A stretch of DNA of 64,000 nucleotides, taken from the NCBI RefSeq assembly GCF_030380735.1, contig NZ_JAUDRZ010000003.1, forward strand, positions 248,001 through 312,000, in the 5' to 3' direction. The notes beneath the pieces are model-generated. The model was not told the DNA's origin. It searched no databases and saw only the letters and a list, made by a program, of their open reading frames with translations. The DNA is from Rhizobium sp. S152 (GTDB lineage Bacteria; Pseudomonadota; Alphaproteobacteria; Rhizobiales; Rhizobiaceae). This document shows positions 52,764-63,888 of this stretch, one piece after another (within the stretch, counting starts at the first letter, position 1; every line of letters starts with the position of its first letter). Position numbers and translations under genes: made by a program.

Positions 52764-53112
52764 GAGGGCGGCGAAACGGGCGGCCGCTGAACGCATGCCG
52801 CCCGGAATCTAAAAAAATCGCCCGCGCATTTTCCCCGCAGCCGAAACCTGCGCCTACACTGATCGCGTCCCGTCATCGGATACACCGGCAGGCGTGCCGG
52901 CGAGGCGGGATCGGCGCGGGGCGTGAGGGTAGGACGCGAAACCTCATGCTCCGGGTCCGAGAAAATGGTCTCCCTCCGGGGCTGGCGGAATATCGCGCTT
53001 ACGCGCGCTGTCCGTCGGATTGCCCTGGACGTGCCTGTGAGGCACACAACGTCGTCGCGAAGGCTTGGAAGGCGGCTGCAGAGGGACCGGAGTTCGGGCA
53101 TAAACCGCCGAA

Positions 53113-53170
53113 CGGGGTGCTGGAAGGCACCATATTTACTTACTCAATCGAGGTGATTTCCAGCACCCCG
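53113..53170. repeat. Perfect 13-bp inverted repeat around an AT-rich core
   Basis: CGGGGTGCTGGAA (53113-53125) and TTCCAGCACCCCG (53158-53170) flank a 32-bp AT-rich loop in otherwise GC-rich DNA. The shape could be a small mobile palindrome, a transcription-factor site with promoter, or an RNA hairpin. No terminal repeats or target duplication are evident. Confidence 0.6.
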
Positions 53171-53308
53171 TCCGAGTGAAGTGCCGTGCATGGTGGAACC
53201 ACGGGTCCTTGGGCGGCGTGGGGTTTTGGTGTGTTTGTGGGGATGCGGTGTGGGAAGTGAATGATCGAGAGGTTTTGCCGTGGAACACCCCCCTCTGCCT
53301 GCCGGCAT

Positions 53309-53410
53309 CTCCCCCCACAGGTGGGGGAGAAGACTCGTGGCCCGCTCACAGTCCTGGCTCGACAGCGCCACGGGTTAAGCCCTCCCCCTTGTGGGGAGGG
53401 TTGGGAGGGG
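53309..53410. repeat. GC-rich rhizobial palindromic repeats
   Basis: A hairpin with CTCCCCC (53309-53315) and GGGGGAG (53323-53329) is followed at 53378-53410 by a copy of the AGCCC(C)TCCCCCTTGTGGGG element. The same element occurs twice, inverted, between hutH and hutG (58638-58791). Short palindromes of this sort are dispersed through rhizobial genomes. Confidence 0.7.
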
Positions 53411-53548
53411 TCTTTATCCTACGCGCTCACATCGAACGTTTACAAAAACCTGACCTGAGCGATTTCCAGCTTGTTGGGGGAGATGTCCGGCAGGACAGAG
53501 AGGGCGCCCCACGGCATCACAATCAGGTTGGCGGGCCAACCATCCCCC

Positions 53549-54268
53549 TCAAGACGCCGGCGTGAACCGTGCCACCAGCGCATGGCGGTCGCCGGGGTAG
53601 GTGAAGCGGACGTGGGTGACGGGGCCGGTGTTGCTCCAGGTGCGGCGCTCGACGACGAGGCAGGCGGTGTTGCGCGGGATGTCGAGGGCCGCGGCTTCGT
53701 CGGTTCCGGCGGCGATGGCATGGATGCGGTGCTCTGCGGCACTCCAGGGGATCTGCTCGATCAACCAGGCGCCCGGCGCGATCACCGAGAAATCGGCAGC
53801 GGCGGCTTCGGGCACGGTGGCGAGGCTGATCAGGCGCTCCTCGAGGCAGAAGGGTCGCCCGCCGGCCAGGTGCACGCAGGTGGCCTCCAGCATCGGGGAA
53901 GCCTGTTCCACCTCCAGCCGCCGGACATCGTCCGCCTTGGCCCTGCGCTCGACCCGCTTGGAAAGCGTGAAGGCGTAGGGCAGGCCGAGCGACTGGACCT
54001 CGGTCTTGATGTCGTGGATCTCAAGCACCGCCGATTGCGCCTGCGGTCGGGTGACGAAGCTGCCGGACTTGCGGCGGCGCTCGATCAGGCCGGCCTTGGC
54101 CAGCTGCGTCAGCACCTTGTTCACCGTCATGCGCGAGCAGTCATACTGCTTGGTAAGCTCGAGCTCGAAGGGAATCCGGTGTCCCGGCGGCCACTCGCCG
54201 GAGACGATGCGTCCTTCGATGTCGTTGAGGATCCGCTGGTGCAAGGTTTCGTCCCTGCTCTTTGTCAT
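53549..54268 (-). CDS. hutC: Histidine utilization repressor, GntR/HutC family
   Basis: The 239-residue protein has an N-terminal GntR winged helix (LHQRILNDIEGRIVSGEWPPGHRIPFELELTKQYDCSRMTVNKVL) and a C-terminal UTRA ligand domain (ATCVHLAGGRPFCLEERLISL, WSNTGPVTHVRFTYPGDRHALVARF). HutC proteins bind urocanate and release operators. It follows hutF by 57 bp in the same direction. A palindromic site lies between hutF and hutI. Confidence 0.95.
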   Translation of the reverse strand: MTKSRDETLHQRILNDIEGRIVSGEWPPGHRIPFELELTKQYDCSRMTVNKVLTQLAKAGLIERRRKSGSFVTRPQAQSAVLEIHDIKTEVQSLGLPYAFTLSKRVERRAKADDVRRLEVEQASPMLEATCVHLAGGRPFCLEERLISLATVPEAAAADFSVIAPGAWLIEQIPWSAAEHRIHAIAAGTDEAAALDIPRNTACLVVERRTWSNTGPVTHVRFTYPGDRHALVARFTPAS

Positions 54269-54325
54269 CGTAACGCTCCGGTTTCGCTTTCCGCTCTAGC
54301 CGGAATGCGGGACGCAGAAAAGCCC

Positions 54326-55687
54326 TCAGGCCGCCAGCAGTTCGCCCATAGCCTTGAGAAAACGTCGGTTGATCGCCTTCCGGCCGACATGGCGGCCGCC
54401 CTCGACCTGCTTGCGACCGAGCGCCCAGACGCTGTCGATGCCGATGCCATCGGCGAAGATCCAGTGGTCGAGAAGCTGGTCGCCGGAGAGGTAGGGAACC
54501 GCCGAGGTGTCGAGCGCGACGATATCGGCGTTGTGTCCGACCGCAAGCCCGCCCGGCGCCCTCAGCGCCGCGCCGCTGCCTGAGATCGCCTGGTCGAACA
54601 GCATGCGTCCGGTCGAGCCCCCGGGGGCTGCGACGACGTTGCGGGCCTGACGTGCCAGACGCTGCGAATATTCCAGTTGCCGCAATTCGCCGGGCAGCGA
54701 GATCGACACGTTGGAATCCGAGCCGACGCCGTAGCGTCCACCCTCTTCGAGAAACAGCGGCGCCCGGAAGGTGCCGTCGCCGAGATTGGCTTCGGTGATC
54801 GGGCAGAGGCCGGCGATCGCGCCGCGCCGCGCCATCTCGCGTGTCTCCTCGTCGGTCATGTGGGTGGCATGGATCAGGCACCAGCGGCCGTCAACCGGGG
54901 CATTCGCCAGCAGCCACTCGACGGGCCGGGCGCCGGACCAGGCGATGCAGTCCTCGACCTCCTTCACCTGCTCGGCGACATGGATGTGGATGGGCCCGTC
55001 GCCGGTCATCGGCACGAGTTCCCGCAGTTCTTCCGGTGTCGTCGCCCTCAGACTATGCGGCGCAAGCCCGAGCTCTGCGCCATCGAGCCCATCCGTCACC
55101 TTGCGGCAGCCGTCCATCAGTCGCGCAAAGCTGTCGAGCGAGTTGATGAAGCGGCGCTGTCCGTCGATCGGCGCGGCCCCGCCGAAGCCGGAATGGGCGT
55201 AGAAGACCGGCAGCAGCGTCAGCCCGATGCCGGCTGCAGCGCTCGCCGCGCCGATCCGCCCGGCGAGTTCGGCGATATCGGCATAGGGCCGGCCGTCCCT
55301 GTCGTGATGCAGGTAATGAAATTCGCCGACACGGGAGAAGCCGGCCTCCAGCATCTCCATGTAGAGCTGCGCCGCCACCGCCTCGACGTGATCAGGCGTC
55401 ATCGACAGCGCGAACTTGTACATGACCGTGCGCCAACTCCAGAAGCTGTCGCTGGCCGGACCCCGCACTTCCGCAAGGCCGGCCATGGCGCGCTGGAAGG
55501 CGTGACTGTGAAGGTTCCCCATGGCCGGAACGAGCGTATGATGGCGTTCGTCGGCGGGATTGGCGGCAGCGCCTTTCTCCACCGAGGCGATGCGGCCGTC
55601 TGTTATCGTCAGGCGCACGTCGACCTGCCACCCCTGCGGCAGCAGTGCCGCGCCCGCGTGTAGTGTGGTCGCAACCGTTCGGGGCAT
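54326..55687 (-). CDS. hutF: Formimidoylglutamate deiminase
   Basis: The 453-residue amidohydrolase-superfamily enzyme converts N-formimino-L-glutamate to N-formyl-L-glutamate and ammonia. Metal-site motifs include [35 protein letters not shown] and [21 protein letters not shown]. HutF together with HutG marks the five-step histidine pathway. It is divergent from hutI across the operator region. Confidence 0.95.
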   Translation of the reverse strand: MPRTVATTLHAGAALLPQGWQVDVRLTITDGRIASVEKGAAANPADERHHTLVPAMGNLHSHAFQRAMAGLAEVRGPASDSFWSWRTVMYKFALSMTPDHVEAVAAQLYMEMLEAGFSRVGEFHYLHHDRDGRPYADIAELAGRIGAASAAAGIGLTLLPVFYAHSGFGGAAPIDGQRRFINSLDSFARLMDGCRKVTDGLDGAELGLAPHSLRATTPEELRELVPMTGDGPIHIHVAEQVKEVEDCIAWSGARPVEWLLANAPVDGRWCLIHATHMTDEETREMARRGAIAGLCPITEANLGDGTFRAPLFLEEGGRYGVGSDSNVSISLPGELRQLEYSQRLARQARNVVAAPGGSTGRMLFDQAISGSGAALRAPGGLAVGHNADIVALDTSAVPYLSGDQLLDHWIFADGIGIDSVWALGRKQVEGGRHVGRKAINRRFLKAMGELLAA

Positions 55688-55767
55688 GGCGGTTTTTCTC
55701 CTCTTCGGCGCCGGCTCTCTTTACTCCCGAGAAAGGCGCGCAAATTTCTTCTTGTCAGGCATTTATT

Positions 55768-55779
55768 ATGTATATACAT
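55768..55779. promoter_or_regulatory. HutC-type operator palindrome
   Basis: ATGTATATACAT is a perfect 12-bp palindrome in the 121-bp gap between divergent hutF and hutI. Known HutC sites in Pseudomonas share a TGTATATACA-like core, so this is the likely operator controlling both directions. Confidence 0.75.
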
Positions 55780-55808
55780 GTTTGCACATAAGGAAAGGCG
55801 CAAAGCTG

Positions 55809-57071
55809 ATGAACGGGAACAATATTTCGCAGCATGAGCCCTCCGGGCAAGCCAGACCGCACTTGTGGCGCAACGCGCGGCTGGCAACCCTCGATCCGGC
55901 CAAAGCCGGTCTCGGCGTTGTCGAAAAAGGGGCCGTTGTCGTCGAGGACGGTCACATCACCTTTGCCGGTTCCGAGGCCGAGCTGCCGGCCCTGGCCATC
56001 GAGCGGGCCGAGATCACCGATCTGGAAGGCCGCTGGATCACGCCCGGCCTCATCGACTGCCACACGCACATTGTTCACGGCGGCAACCGCGCCCGTGAAT
56101 TCGAGATGCGGCTCGAAGGCGCCACCTATGAAGAGGTGGCAAGGGCAGGGGGCGGCATCGTCTCCTCGGTCACGGCCACCAACGCGCTCGACGTCGAGGG
56201 GCTGGTCGAGGCGAGCCTGCCGCGGCTCGACACGCTGCTTGCCGAAGGCGTCACGACGATCGAAATCAAGTCGGGTTATGGGCTGAGCATCGAGGGCGAG
56301 TTGAAGATGCTGCGTGCCGCGCGCCAGCTCGGGCGCATCCGCCCGGTTCGCATCGTCACCTCCTATCTCGGGGCCCACGCCACGCCGGTCGAGTACAAGG
56401 GCCGCAACAGCAGCTACATCACCGATATCGTGCTTCCGGCTCTGGAACAGGCCTGCGCGGAAGACCTCGTCGATGCGGTCGATGGCTTCTGCGAGGGCAT
56501 CGCCTTCTCAACTGTCGAGATCGCCCGTGTCTTCGACCGCGCCCGGCAGCTTGGTCTGCCCGTCAAGCTTCATGCCGAGCAGCTCTCCAATCTCGGCGGC
56601 GCCCGGCTTGCCGCCTCCTATGGCGCTCTGTCGGCCGATCACCTCGAATATCTCGACACCGAAGGGGTGGCCGCCATGGCGGCGGCGGGCACGGTGGCGG
56701 TGTTGCTGCCCGGCGCCTTCTACGCCATCAATGAGCAGCAGAAGCCACCGGTCGCTGAACTGCGCGAAGCCGGCGTTCCCATCGCCATCGCCACCGACTG
56801 CAATCCCGGCACCTCTCCACTGACCTCGCTGCTGCTCACCATGAACATGTCGGCCACCCTGTTCGGTCTCACGGTCGAGGAATGCATCAAAGGCGCCACC
56901 CGAGAGGGTGCGCGCGCCCTTGGCCTCATCGGCGAGACCGGCACGCTCGAAGCCGGCAAGTCGGCCGATTTCGCCATCTGGGATGTCGAGAGCCTTGCCG
57001 AACTCGTCTACCGCATCGGCTTCAACCCGCTTCATGCACACGTCTTCAAGGGCGAAAGGATCGACCGTTGA
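55809..57071 (+). CDS. hutI: Imidazolonepropionase
   Basis: The 420-residue enzyme hydrolyses 4-imidazolone-5-propanoate to N-formimino-L-glutamate, the third step of histidine breakdown. Metal ligands appear in [30 protein letters not shown] and [13 protein letters not shown] 55809 is preceded by AAGGAAAGG; no signal is present. Its TGA overlaps the TTG start of hutH, so translation is coupled. Confidence 0.96.
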   Translation: MNGNNISQHEPSGQARPHLWRNARLATLDPAKAGLGVVEKGAVVVEDGHITFAGSEAELPALAIERAEITDLEGRWITPGLIDCHTHIVHGGNRAREFEMRLEGATYEEVARAGGGIVSSVTATNALDVEGLVEASLPRLDTLLAEGVTTIEIKSGYGLSIEGELKMLRAARQLGRIRPVRIVTSYLGAHATPVEYKGRNSSYITDIVLPALEQACAEDLVDAVDGFCEGIAFSTVEIARVFDRARQLGLPVKLHAEQLSNLGGARLAASYGALSADHLEYLDTEGVAAMAAAGTVAVLLPGAFYAINEQQKPPVAELREAGVPIAIATDCNPGTSPLTSLLLTMNMSATLFGLTVEECIKGATREGARALGLIGETGTLEAGKSADFAIWDVESLAELVYRIGFNPLHAHVFKGERIDR

Positions 57072-58603
57072 CCATCACTCTTCACCCCGGCTCCGTATCG
57101 CTCAAGGATCTGGAAACGATCTACTGGACCGGCGAACCATCAGTGCTCGACCGCTCCTTCGACGCCGGCATCAACAAGGCCGCAGCCCGCATCGCAGAAA
57201 TCGCCGCCGGGAACGCGCCTGTTTACGGCATCAACACCGGCTTCGGAAAACTCGCCTCGATCAAGATCGACAGCGCCGACGTGGCGACACTGCAGCGCAA
57301 CCTCATCCTGTCGCATTGCTGCGGCGTCGGCGCGCCGCTCAATGAAAACATCGTGCGGCTGATCATGGCCCTGAAACTCGTCTCGCTCGGCCGCGGTGCC
57401 TCCGGCGTGCGGCTGGAGCTTGTGCGGCTGATCGAGGGGATGCTGGAAAAAGGCGTCATCCCCGTCATTCCCGAAAAAGGCTCCGTCGGCGCCTCCGGCG
57501 ATCTCGCGCCGCTGGCGCACATGGCCGCCGTGATGATGGGCGAGGCCGAGGCCTTCTACAAGGGCGAGCGTCTCTCCGGCGCCGCCGCACTCGACAAGGC
57601 CGGTCTGACGCCGGTGGTGCTCGCCGCCAAGGAAGGCCTGGCGCTGATCAACGGCACCCAGACCTCGACCGCGCTGGCGCTCGCCGGCCTGTTCCGCGCC
57701 CACCGCGCCGCCCAGGCGGCCTTGATCACCGGCGCCATGTCCACTGATGCCGCCATGGGATCATCCGCCCCGTTCCACCCTGATATCCACACGCTGCGCG
57801 GCCACAAGGGCCAGATCGACACCGCCGCCGCCCTGCGCGCGTTGCTCGACAATTCCGTCATCCGCCAGAGCCATATCGAGGGCGATGAGCGCGTTCAGGA
57901 TCCCTACTGCATCCGCTGCCAGCCGCAGGTGGACGGCGCCTGCCTCGACCTGCTGCGCTCGGTGGCCCGCACGCTGGAGATCGAGGCCAATGCGGTGACC
58001 GACAACCCGCTGGTGCTCTCGGACAATTCCGTCGTTTCCGGCGGCAATTTCCACGCCGAACCGGTCGCCTTCGCCGCCGACCAGATCGCCCTCGCGGTCT
58101 GCGAGATCGGCGCCATCTCCCAGCGCCGCATTGCGCTGCTCGTCGATCCGGCGCTCTCCTACGGCCTGCCGGCGTTCCTCGCCAAGAAGCCCGGTCTCAA
58201 CTCCGGCCTGATGATCGCCGAAGTCACCTCGGCGGCGCTGATGTCGGAAAACAAGCAGATGTCGCATCCAGCCTCGGTCGACAGCACACCAACCTCGGCC
58301 AACCAGGAAGACCACGTCTCCATGGCCTGCCACGGCGCCCGCCGGTTGTTGCCGATGACCGACAACCTGTTCTCTATCATCGGCATCGAGGCGCTGACGG
58401 CGGCCCAGGGTGTGGAATTCCGCGCACCGCTTGCCACCAGCCCGGAACTTTCGAGCGCCATCGCAGCAATCCGCGCCGTGGTGCCGACGCTGGAGGTTGA
58501 CCGCTACATGGCAGATGATCTGCAGGCGGCGAGCGATCTGGTGGCCTCGGGTGGGCTGAATGCGGCGGTGTCGTCGGGCATTCTGCCGGTGCTGGAGAGG
58601 TGA
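57068..58603 (+). CDS. hutH: Histidine ammonia-lyase
   Basis: The 511-residue enzyme deaminates L-histidine to urocanate. Ala142-Ser143-Gly144 in [15 protein letters not shown] would cyclise into the MIO electrophile. [27 protein letters not shown] and [18 protein letters not shown] are family hallmarks. The start is TTG 57068 with GAAAGGA upstream, overlapping the hutI stop. About 200 bp containing repeats follow before hutG. Confidence 0.96.
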   Translation: MTITLHPGSVSLKDLETIYWTGEPSVLDRSFDAGINKAAARIAEIAAGNAPVYGINTGFGKLASIKIDSADVATLQRNLILSHCCGVGAPLNENIVRLIMALKLVSLGRGASGVRLELVRLIEGMLEKGVIPVIPEKGSVGASGDLAPLAHMAAVMMGEAEAFYKGERLSGAAALDKAGLTPVVLAAKEGLALINGTQTSTALALAGLFRAHRAAQAALITGAMSTDAAMGSSAPFHPDIHTLRGHKGQIDTAAALRALLDNSVIRQSHIEGDERVQDPYCIRCQPQVDGACLDLLRSVARTLEIEANAVTDNPLVLSDNSVVSGGNFHAEPVAFAADQIALAVCEIGAISQRRIALLVDPALSYGLPAFLAKKPGLNSGLMIAEVTSAALMSENKQMSHPASVDSTPTSANQEDHVSMACHGARRLLPMTDNLFSIIGIEALTAAQGVEFRAPLATSPELSSAIAAIRAVVPTLEVDRYMADDLQAASDLVASGGLNAAVSSGILPVLER

Positions 58604-58637
58604 TGGTGATGATGAATATCGAGTTCTGGAGTTCAAA

Positions 58638-58791
58638 CCCCTCCCCAACCCCTCCCCACAAGGGGGAGGGGCTCGATGTTGCGGCCGGCCTTTCCGTTGC
58701 GGCAGGAATCTCGAACGTCGAGTTGGCGGATAACGCTCAGGGGTCGCCCCAGGTTAGCCCCTCCCCCTTGTGGGGAGGGGTTGGGGAGGGG
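58638..58791. repeat. Perfect 36-bp inverted repeat pair between hutH and hutG
   Basis: The sequence at 58638-58673 is the exact reverse complement of 58756-58791, with 82 bp between. Each arm is itself partly palindromic (CCCCTCCCCC/GGGGGAGGGG). A shorter variant is at 53378-53410. The right arm ends GGGGAGGGG only 9 bp before the hutG ATG and so may serve as its ribosome-binding site. Confidence 0.9.
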
Positions 58792-58799
58792 TCTTCGCG

Positions 58800-59606
58800 A
58801 TGATCACCCACGAAACCCACCAGGGCACATCCCCCATCATCCTCGGCTTCCCCCACACCGGCACCGACGTGCCGCCTGCCATATGGGACCGCCTGAACGA
58901 CAACGGCAGGCTGCTCGCCGACACCGACTGGCACATCCACGATCTCTATGACGGCCTCATCGATGGCGTGACCACCGTCCGCGCCACCTTCCACCGCTAC
59001 GTCATCGACGCCAACCGCGATCCGTCGGGCACCAGCCTCTATCCCGGCCAGAACACCACCGGCCTCGTGCCTGAAACGGATTTCGACGGCCTGTCGATCT
59101 GGAAGGAAGGCGCCGCACCCAACGAAGCCGATATCACTGAACGCCTGCGCGATTTCCACGCGCCCTATCACGCGGCGCTTGCAGGCGAGATCGAGCGGGT
59201 GAAGGCCATCCACGGCGTCGCCATCCTCTACGACTGCCATTCGATCCGCTCGCACATCCCCTTCCTGTTCAACGGCAAGCTGCCGGATTTCAATATCGGC
59301 ACCGACATGGGCAAGACCTGCGACCATGCGATCGAGCAAGCGGTTGTCGCGGCGACCGCCTCGGCCACCGGTTACGACAGCATTCTCAACGGCCGCTTCA
59401 AGGGCGGTTGGACGACCCGGCATTATGGACGGCCGGAGACGGGCGTGCATGCGATCCAGATGGAGCTCGCGCAATCCACGCATCTTGCAACCGAAAAGCC
59501 GCCCTTCGCCTACGACACCGCCAAGGCCGACCGGCTGCGCGTCCACCTGAAAGACATCCTGGAGCGCATCGCCGAGATCGCGCCCAGCCTCAAGCAGCAA
59601 GCCTGA
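58800..59606 (+). CDS. hutG: N-formylglutamate deformylase
   Basis: The 268-residue FGase-family enzyme releases formate from N-formyl-L-glutamate, the last step of the HutF pathway. Motifs include [24 protein letters not shown], VDAxRDPSG-like [22 protein letters not shown] and [12 protein letters not shown]. The upstream G-rich repeat supplies the only visible Shine-Dalgarno-like sequence. Confidence 0.95.
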   Translation: MITHETHQGTSPIILGFPHTGTDVPPAIWDRLNDNGRLLADTDWHIHDLYDGLIDGVTTVRATFHRYVIDANRDPSGTSLYPGQNTTGLVPETDFDGLSIWKEGAAPNEADITERLRDFHAPYHAALAGEIERVKAIHGVAILYDCHSIRSHIPFLFNGKLPDFNIGTDMGKTCDHAIEQAVVAATASATGYDSILNGRFKGGWTTRHYGRPETGVHAIQMELAQSTHLATEKPPFAYDTAKADRLRVHLKDILERIAEIAPSLKQQA

Positions 59607-59638
59607 AACAACATCCAACCCGGACAAGGGGAACCGCA

Positions 59639-61327
<1,689 letters not shown>

Positions 61328-61329
61328 GC

Positions 61330-61719
61330 CTACACGAGACGGATAGGGCCGCCGTATTTCGCGACGGTCTTATCCACCGTTATCAGGGAAAGACCTTCTG
61401 AAAAGGATTGCGCGACAAGAACCCGATCGAAAGGATCCTTGTGAATATGAGGAAGCCCCATCACCGCCAGAGCATGTTTGCCCAGCAATGGAAGCTCTTC
61501 ATAGCCGTTCGCTAATAGATTGGTTCTAAGCTTTTCCGGATTGACTTCGAAATCGGTAAATCGCTTAAGAGATGCCTTGATCGCGATTTCCCAGATACTG
61601 ATCGTGGAAAAGAAGATCTTGTTGTCCATGTCTTCAATCAGCTCGCGCGCCTTCGCCGGGAGGCGCCACGAAACTCCTGTCATCCAAAGCAGGATATGCG
61701 TATCGACGAGAAGTTTCAT
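61330..61719 (-). CDS. PIN-domain toxin, VapC type
   Basis: The 129-residue protein has the PIN acidic set in MKLLVDTHILLWM, STISIWEIAIK, HKDPFDRVLVAQ and LITVDKTVAKYG. It overlaps the upstream antitoxin gene by 4 bp. Lower GC than the flanking hut genes points to separate acquisition. RNA cleavage is expected from the family. Confidence 0.9.
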   Translation of the reverse strand: MKLLVDTHILLWMTGVSWRLPAKARELIEDMDNKIFFSTISIWEIAIKASLKRFTDFEVNPEKLRTNLLANGYEELPLLGKHALAVMGLPHIHKDPFDRVLVAQSFSEGLSLITVDKTVAKYGGPIRLV

Positions 61720-61982
61720 AGGTCTTTGAACTTGTCGGGATTGCCGTAGAACATCTCTTCGATTTCTTCGGCCATCATCGTATCAAAGTCATCCGGCACC
61801 TTAATCTGGCCATCCATGAAACCGATACGACGCTTTTTTGGCAGATCCGATTCAATCGGCACAACCTTTCCAATCGGCTTGCCGGCCTTGGCGATGATGA
61901 AAGACTCGCCGTTGGCAACACGCTCCATCAGCCGAGACAAATGCGTCTTCGCTTCATGAATGTTCACGGTTTCCACCATCAT
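61716..61982 (-). CDS. Phd/YefM-family antitoxin
   Basis: The 88-residue protein has the Phd/YefM fold (MVETVNIHEAKTHLSRLMERVANGESFIIAKAGKPIGKVVPI) followed by an acidic toxin-binding tail (DFDTMMAEEIEEMF). It precedes and overlaps the PIN toxin gene in the usual order. TTAGT/ACTAA repeats just upstream are the likely autoregulatory operator. Confidence 0.9.
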   Translation of the reverse strand: MMVETVNIHEAKTHLSRLMERVANGESFIIAKAGKPIGKVVPIESDLPKKRRIGFMDGQIKVPDDFDTMMAEEIEEMFYGNPDKFKDL

Positions 61983-61997
61983 CAGCCTCCATTAGAC

Positions 61998-62016
61998 TTA
62001 GTCCACTAAACTTAGT
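61998..62016. promoter_or_regulatory. TTAGT/ACTAA operator repeats of the antitoxin gene
   Basis: TTAGTCCACTAA (61998-62009) is an inverted repeat, and the ACTAA arm pairs again with TTAGT at 62012-62016. Alternating arms spaced closely upstream of a Phd/YefM gene are the expected form of a cooperative antitoxin operator. Confidence 0.6.
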
Positions 62017-62051
62017 TTACTCCCCTCCCTTTTGCAACCTCCGGAGATTCC

Positions 62052-62636
62052 ATGCCCCGCGCCACAATCCTGACCGCCACTAGCTACCGCCGCATGCCGT
62101 GGAAGAACGGCGGCGGGGAGACGGTGGAGATCGCGATTTCTCCAGAGGGAGCGGCTCTTTCCGCGTTCGACTGGCGGATCAGCATGGCGACGGTAGCGAC
62201 CGACGGGCCGTTTTCGATTTTCCCCGAAATCGATCGGACGCTCTCGGTTCTCGATGGCGAAGGGATGTCGCTTGCGATCAACGGCCGCGCGCCTGTACTG
62301 CTGACCCAAACGAGCGATCCGCTGGCGTTTCCCGCCGACGTCGCTGTGTCGGCGACGCTCAAATCCGGGCCGATCACCGATCTCAATGTCATGACGCGAC
62401 GTGGCGGCTGGCGGCACCGGGTTGAGCGCATCGTCATCGATGGCGCGGTCACGTTGGGCGGCGCGGCCGGCACGCTGCTCGTGTTTTGCCATCGCGGCGC
62501 GCTGGATATTGCCATGCCCGACGGCCAGGCGTCGCTGGCTGAAGGCGACACGCTGCTGCTGCGGGACGCAGCAGGCATGTCGCTCGAGATGGATGGCCGG
62601 GCGCTCTGCTACCTTATCACCATGGATGCCGCCTGA
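62052..62636 (+). CDS. hutD: HutD family protein
   Basis: The 194-residue cupin-fold protein begins ATILTATSYRRMPWKNGGGETVEIA, the HutD signature, with FDWRISMATVATDGPFSIFP next. HutD is thought to bind formylglutamate and limit the pathway. The gene is separated from hutU by the toxin-antitoxin pair but keeps the hut orientation. Confidence 0.93.
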   Translation: MPRATILTATSYRRMPWKNGGGETVEIAISPEGAALSAFDWRISMATVATDGPFSIFPEIDRTLSVLDGEGMSLAINGRAPVLLTQTSDPLAFPADVAVSATLKSGPITDLNVMTRRGGWRHRVERIVIDGAVTLGGAAGTLLVFCHRGALDIAMPDGQASLAEGDTLLLRDAAGMSLEMDGRALCYLITMDAA

Positions 62637-62813
62637 CGCGGCAGCTACCGACAAGCCGCAATCGTCCGCACGGCAAATCACCCGCAAAACAATATTGTCA
62701 CCATAGTCTATAAAATAGATAGTTTTATCTGTGTGGCGATCATGGCCCGCCTTAGTGTTTTCCCGTCGAAACACGTTGAGCCGACGCACAAGCGCGGCAT
62801 CTGGGGGCGAAAC

Positions 62814-63825
62814 ATGAATATCAAGGGCATTATCGCGGGACTTACACTTGGCGTGGCTGCGGTGGCCGCGCCGTTCCTCGCGCAGGCAGCCGACAAGAAA
62901 GTCGTCGTTGCCTACCAGACGGACGCGCTGCCGTCGTCGGTCGCCATCGCCAACGGCGAGTTCGCCAAGGCGACGGGCTATGACATCGACTTTCGCAAGT
63001 TCAATTCCGGCGCCGAAATCTTCGCAGCAATCGCCTCGGGCGATGTGCAGGTCGGCTATGTCGGCTCCAGCCCGTTCGCGGCCGCCACCTCGCGCGGCCT
63101 TGCGGTCAAGGCCTTCTACCTCTCCTCGATCTCCGGCATCGACGAGGCGCTGGTCGTCCGTGACGGTTCGGGGATCTCCTCGCTCGACGACCTGGGGCAA
63201 GAAGCTGGCGGCAGCCCCCGTCTCCACCGATCACTACCAGCTACTGGCGCTGATCAAATCGCTCGGCCTCAGCGAGAAGGACGTACAGGTCTTCGCCATC
63301 CCGCAGCCCGAGATCGTCGCCAGCTACAATCGTGGCGATATCGACGGCGGCTTCGTCTGGGATCCGGCGCTGACCGAACTGAAGAAGAAGGGCAAGGTGC
63401 TCGTCACCTCGAAGGACGTTGCCGACAAGGGCGCGCCGACCTTCTCGGCCTGGGTCGCGGCCTCGAAATTCGCCGATGAGAACCCTGCATTTCTGAAGGG
63501 CTTCGCCGGCGTCATCAACACCTATTACGCCTCCTTCGCCAAGGACAAGAAGGCTTGGGATGCCGACAGCGAGAATGCCAAGCTGCTCGCCAAGACGCTC
63601 GGCGGCACGCCTGAACAGCAGGCGGCGGCGCTGAAGAACCTGACGCTTCTGACGCCCGACATCCAGGCATCCGACGCATGGCTCGGCGGCGGTGAAAAGG
63701 CCGGTGCGGCCAAGATCCTCAAGGATACCGCGACCTTCCTGAAGGAGCAGGGCAAGGTCAGCGAAGTGCTCCCGAGCTACGCTGCCTTCGTGACCGCGGA
63801 TGCGCTGGCCAATCCGAGCAACTGA
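62814..63825 (+). pseudogene. tauA: TauA-like taurine/sulfonate-binding protein, frameshifted
   Basis: The first 127 codons (signal MNIKGIIAGLTLGVAAVAAPFLAQA, then KVVVAYQTDALPSSVAIANGEF through ISSLDDL) and the rest (GKKLAAAPVSTDHYQLLALIK to the stop at 63825) are in different frames. The break is at GGGG, 63194-63197. Both halves match E. coli TauA. Relatives have one residue between DL and GK, so loss of two bases fits better than gain of one, although a one-base homopolymer error is possible. If real, the binding protein is truncated; if an error, this is an intact ~337-residue SBP. The palindrome TCTAT-AAA-ATAGA lies about 100 bp upstream. Confidence 0.85.
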
Positions 63826-63840
63826 GCCGATGTCGGCAAC

Positions 63841-63868
63841 GACGCTGGCGCGACACCGCGCCGGCGTC
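63841..63868 (+). promoter_or_regulatory. Hairpin between tauA-like and tauB-like genes
   Basis: GACGCTGGCGCG (63841-63852) pairs with CGCGCCGGCGTC (63857-63868) around ACAC, with one G-T pair. There is no T-run. As at other binding-protein genes in the window, it likely stabilises the upstream message. Confidence 0.6.
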
Positions 63869-63888
63869 CTCATTTCAGAAAGACCACC

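Larger units (their letters stand above)
52764..53548. other. 785-bp region without a confident gene; one possible 77-codon ORF
   Basis: Most of this stretch is GC-rich with several palindromes. One frame, 52946-53179 on the plus strand, reads MLRVRENGLPPGLAEYRAYA and on to STPSE. It has protein-like composition (four cysteines, ordinary codon usage) but no ribosome-binding site, so I do not call it a gene. A perfect 13-bp inverted repeat and GC-rich rhizobial palindromes occupy the right half. A structured RNA is another possibility. Confidence 0.4.

Noticed and set aside
52670..53101. Minus-strand 143-codon frame after the thioesterase gene
   Set aside because: It overlaps the 3' end of the thioesterase in antisense, is Arg/Pro-rich and has no ribosome-binding site.
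53309..53410. Insertion sequence ends
   Set aside because: There is no transposase frame between the palindromes and no target duplication; they match dispersed short palindromes instead.
62640..62813. Riboswitch upstream of the tauA-like gene
   Set aside because: Only one short palindrome (TCTAT-AAA-ATAGA) was found, with no multi-stem structure; a repressor or activator site is more likely.
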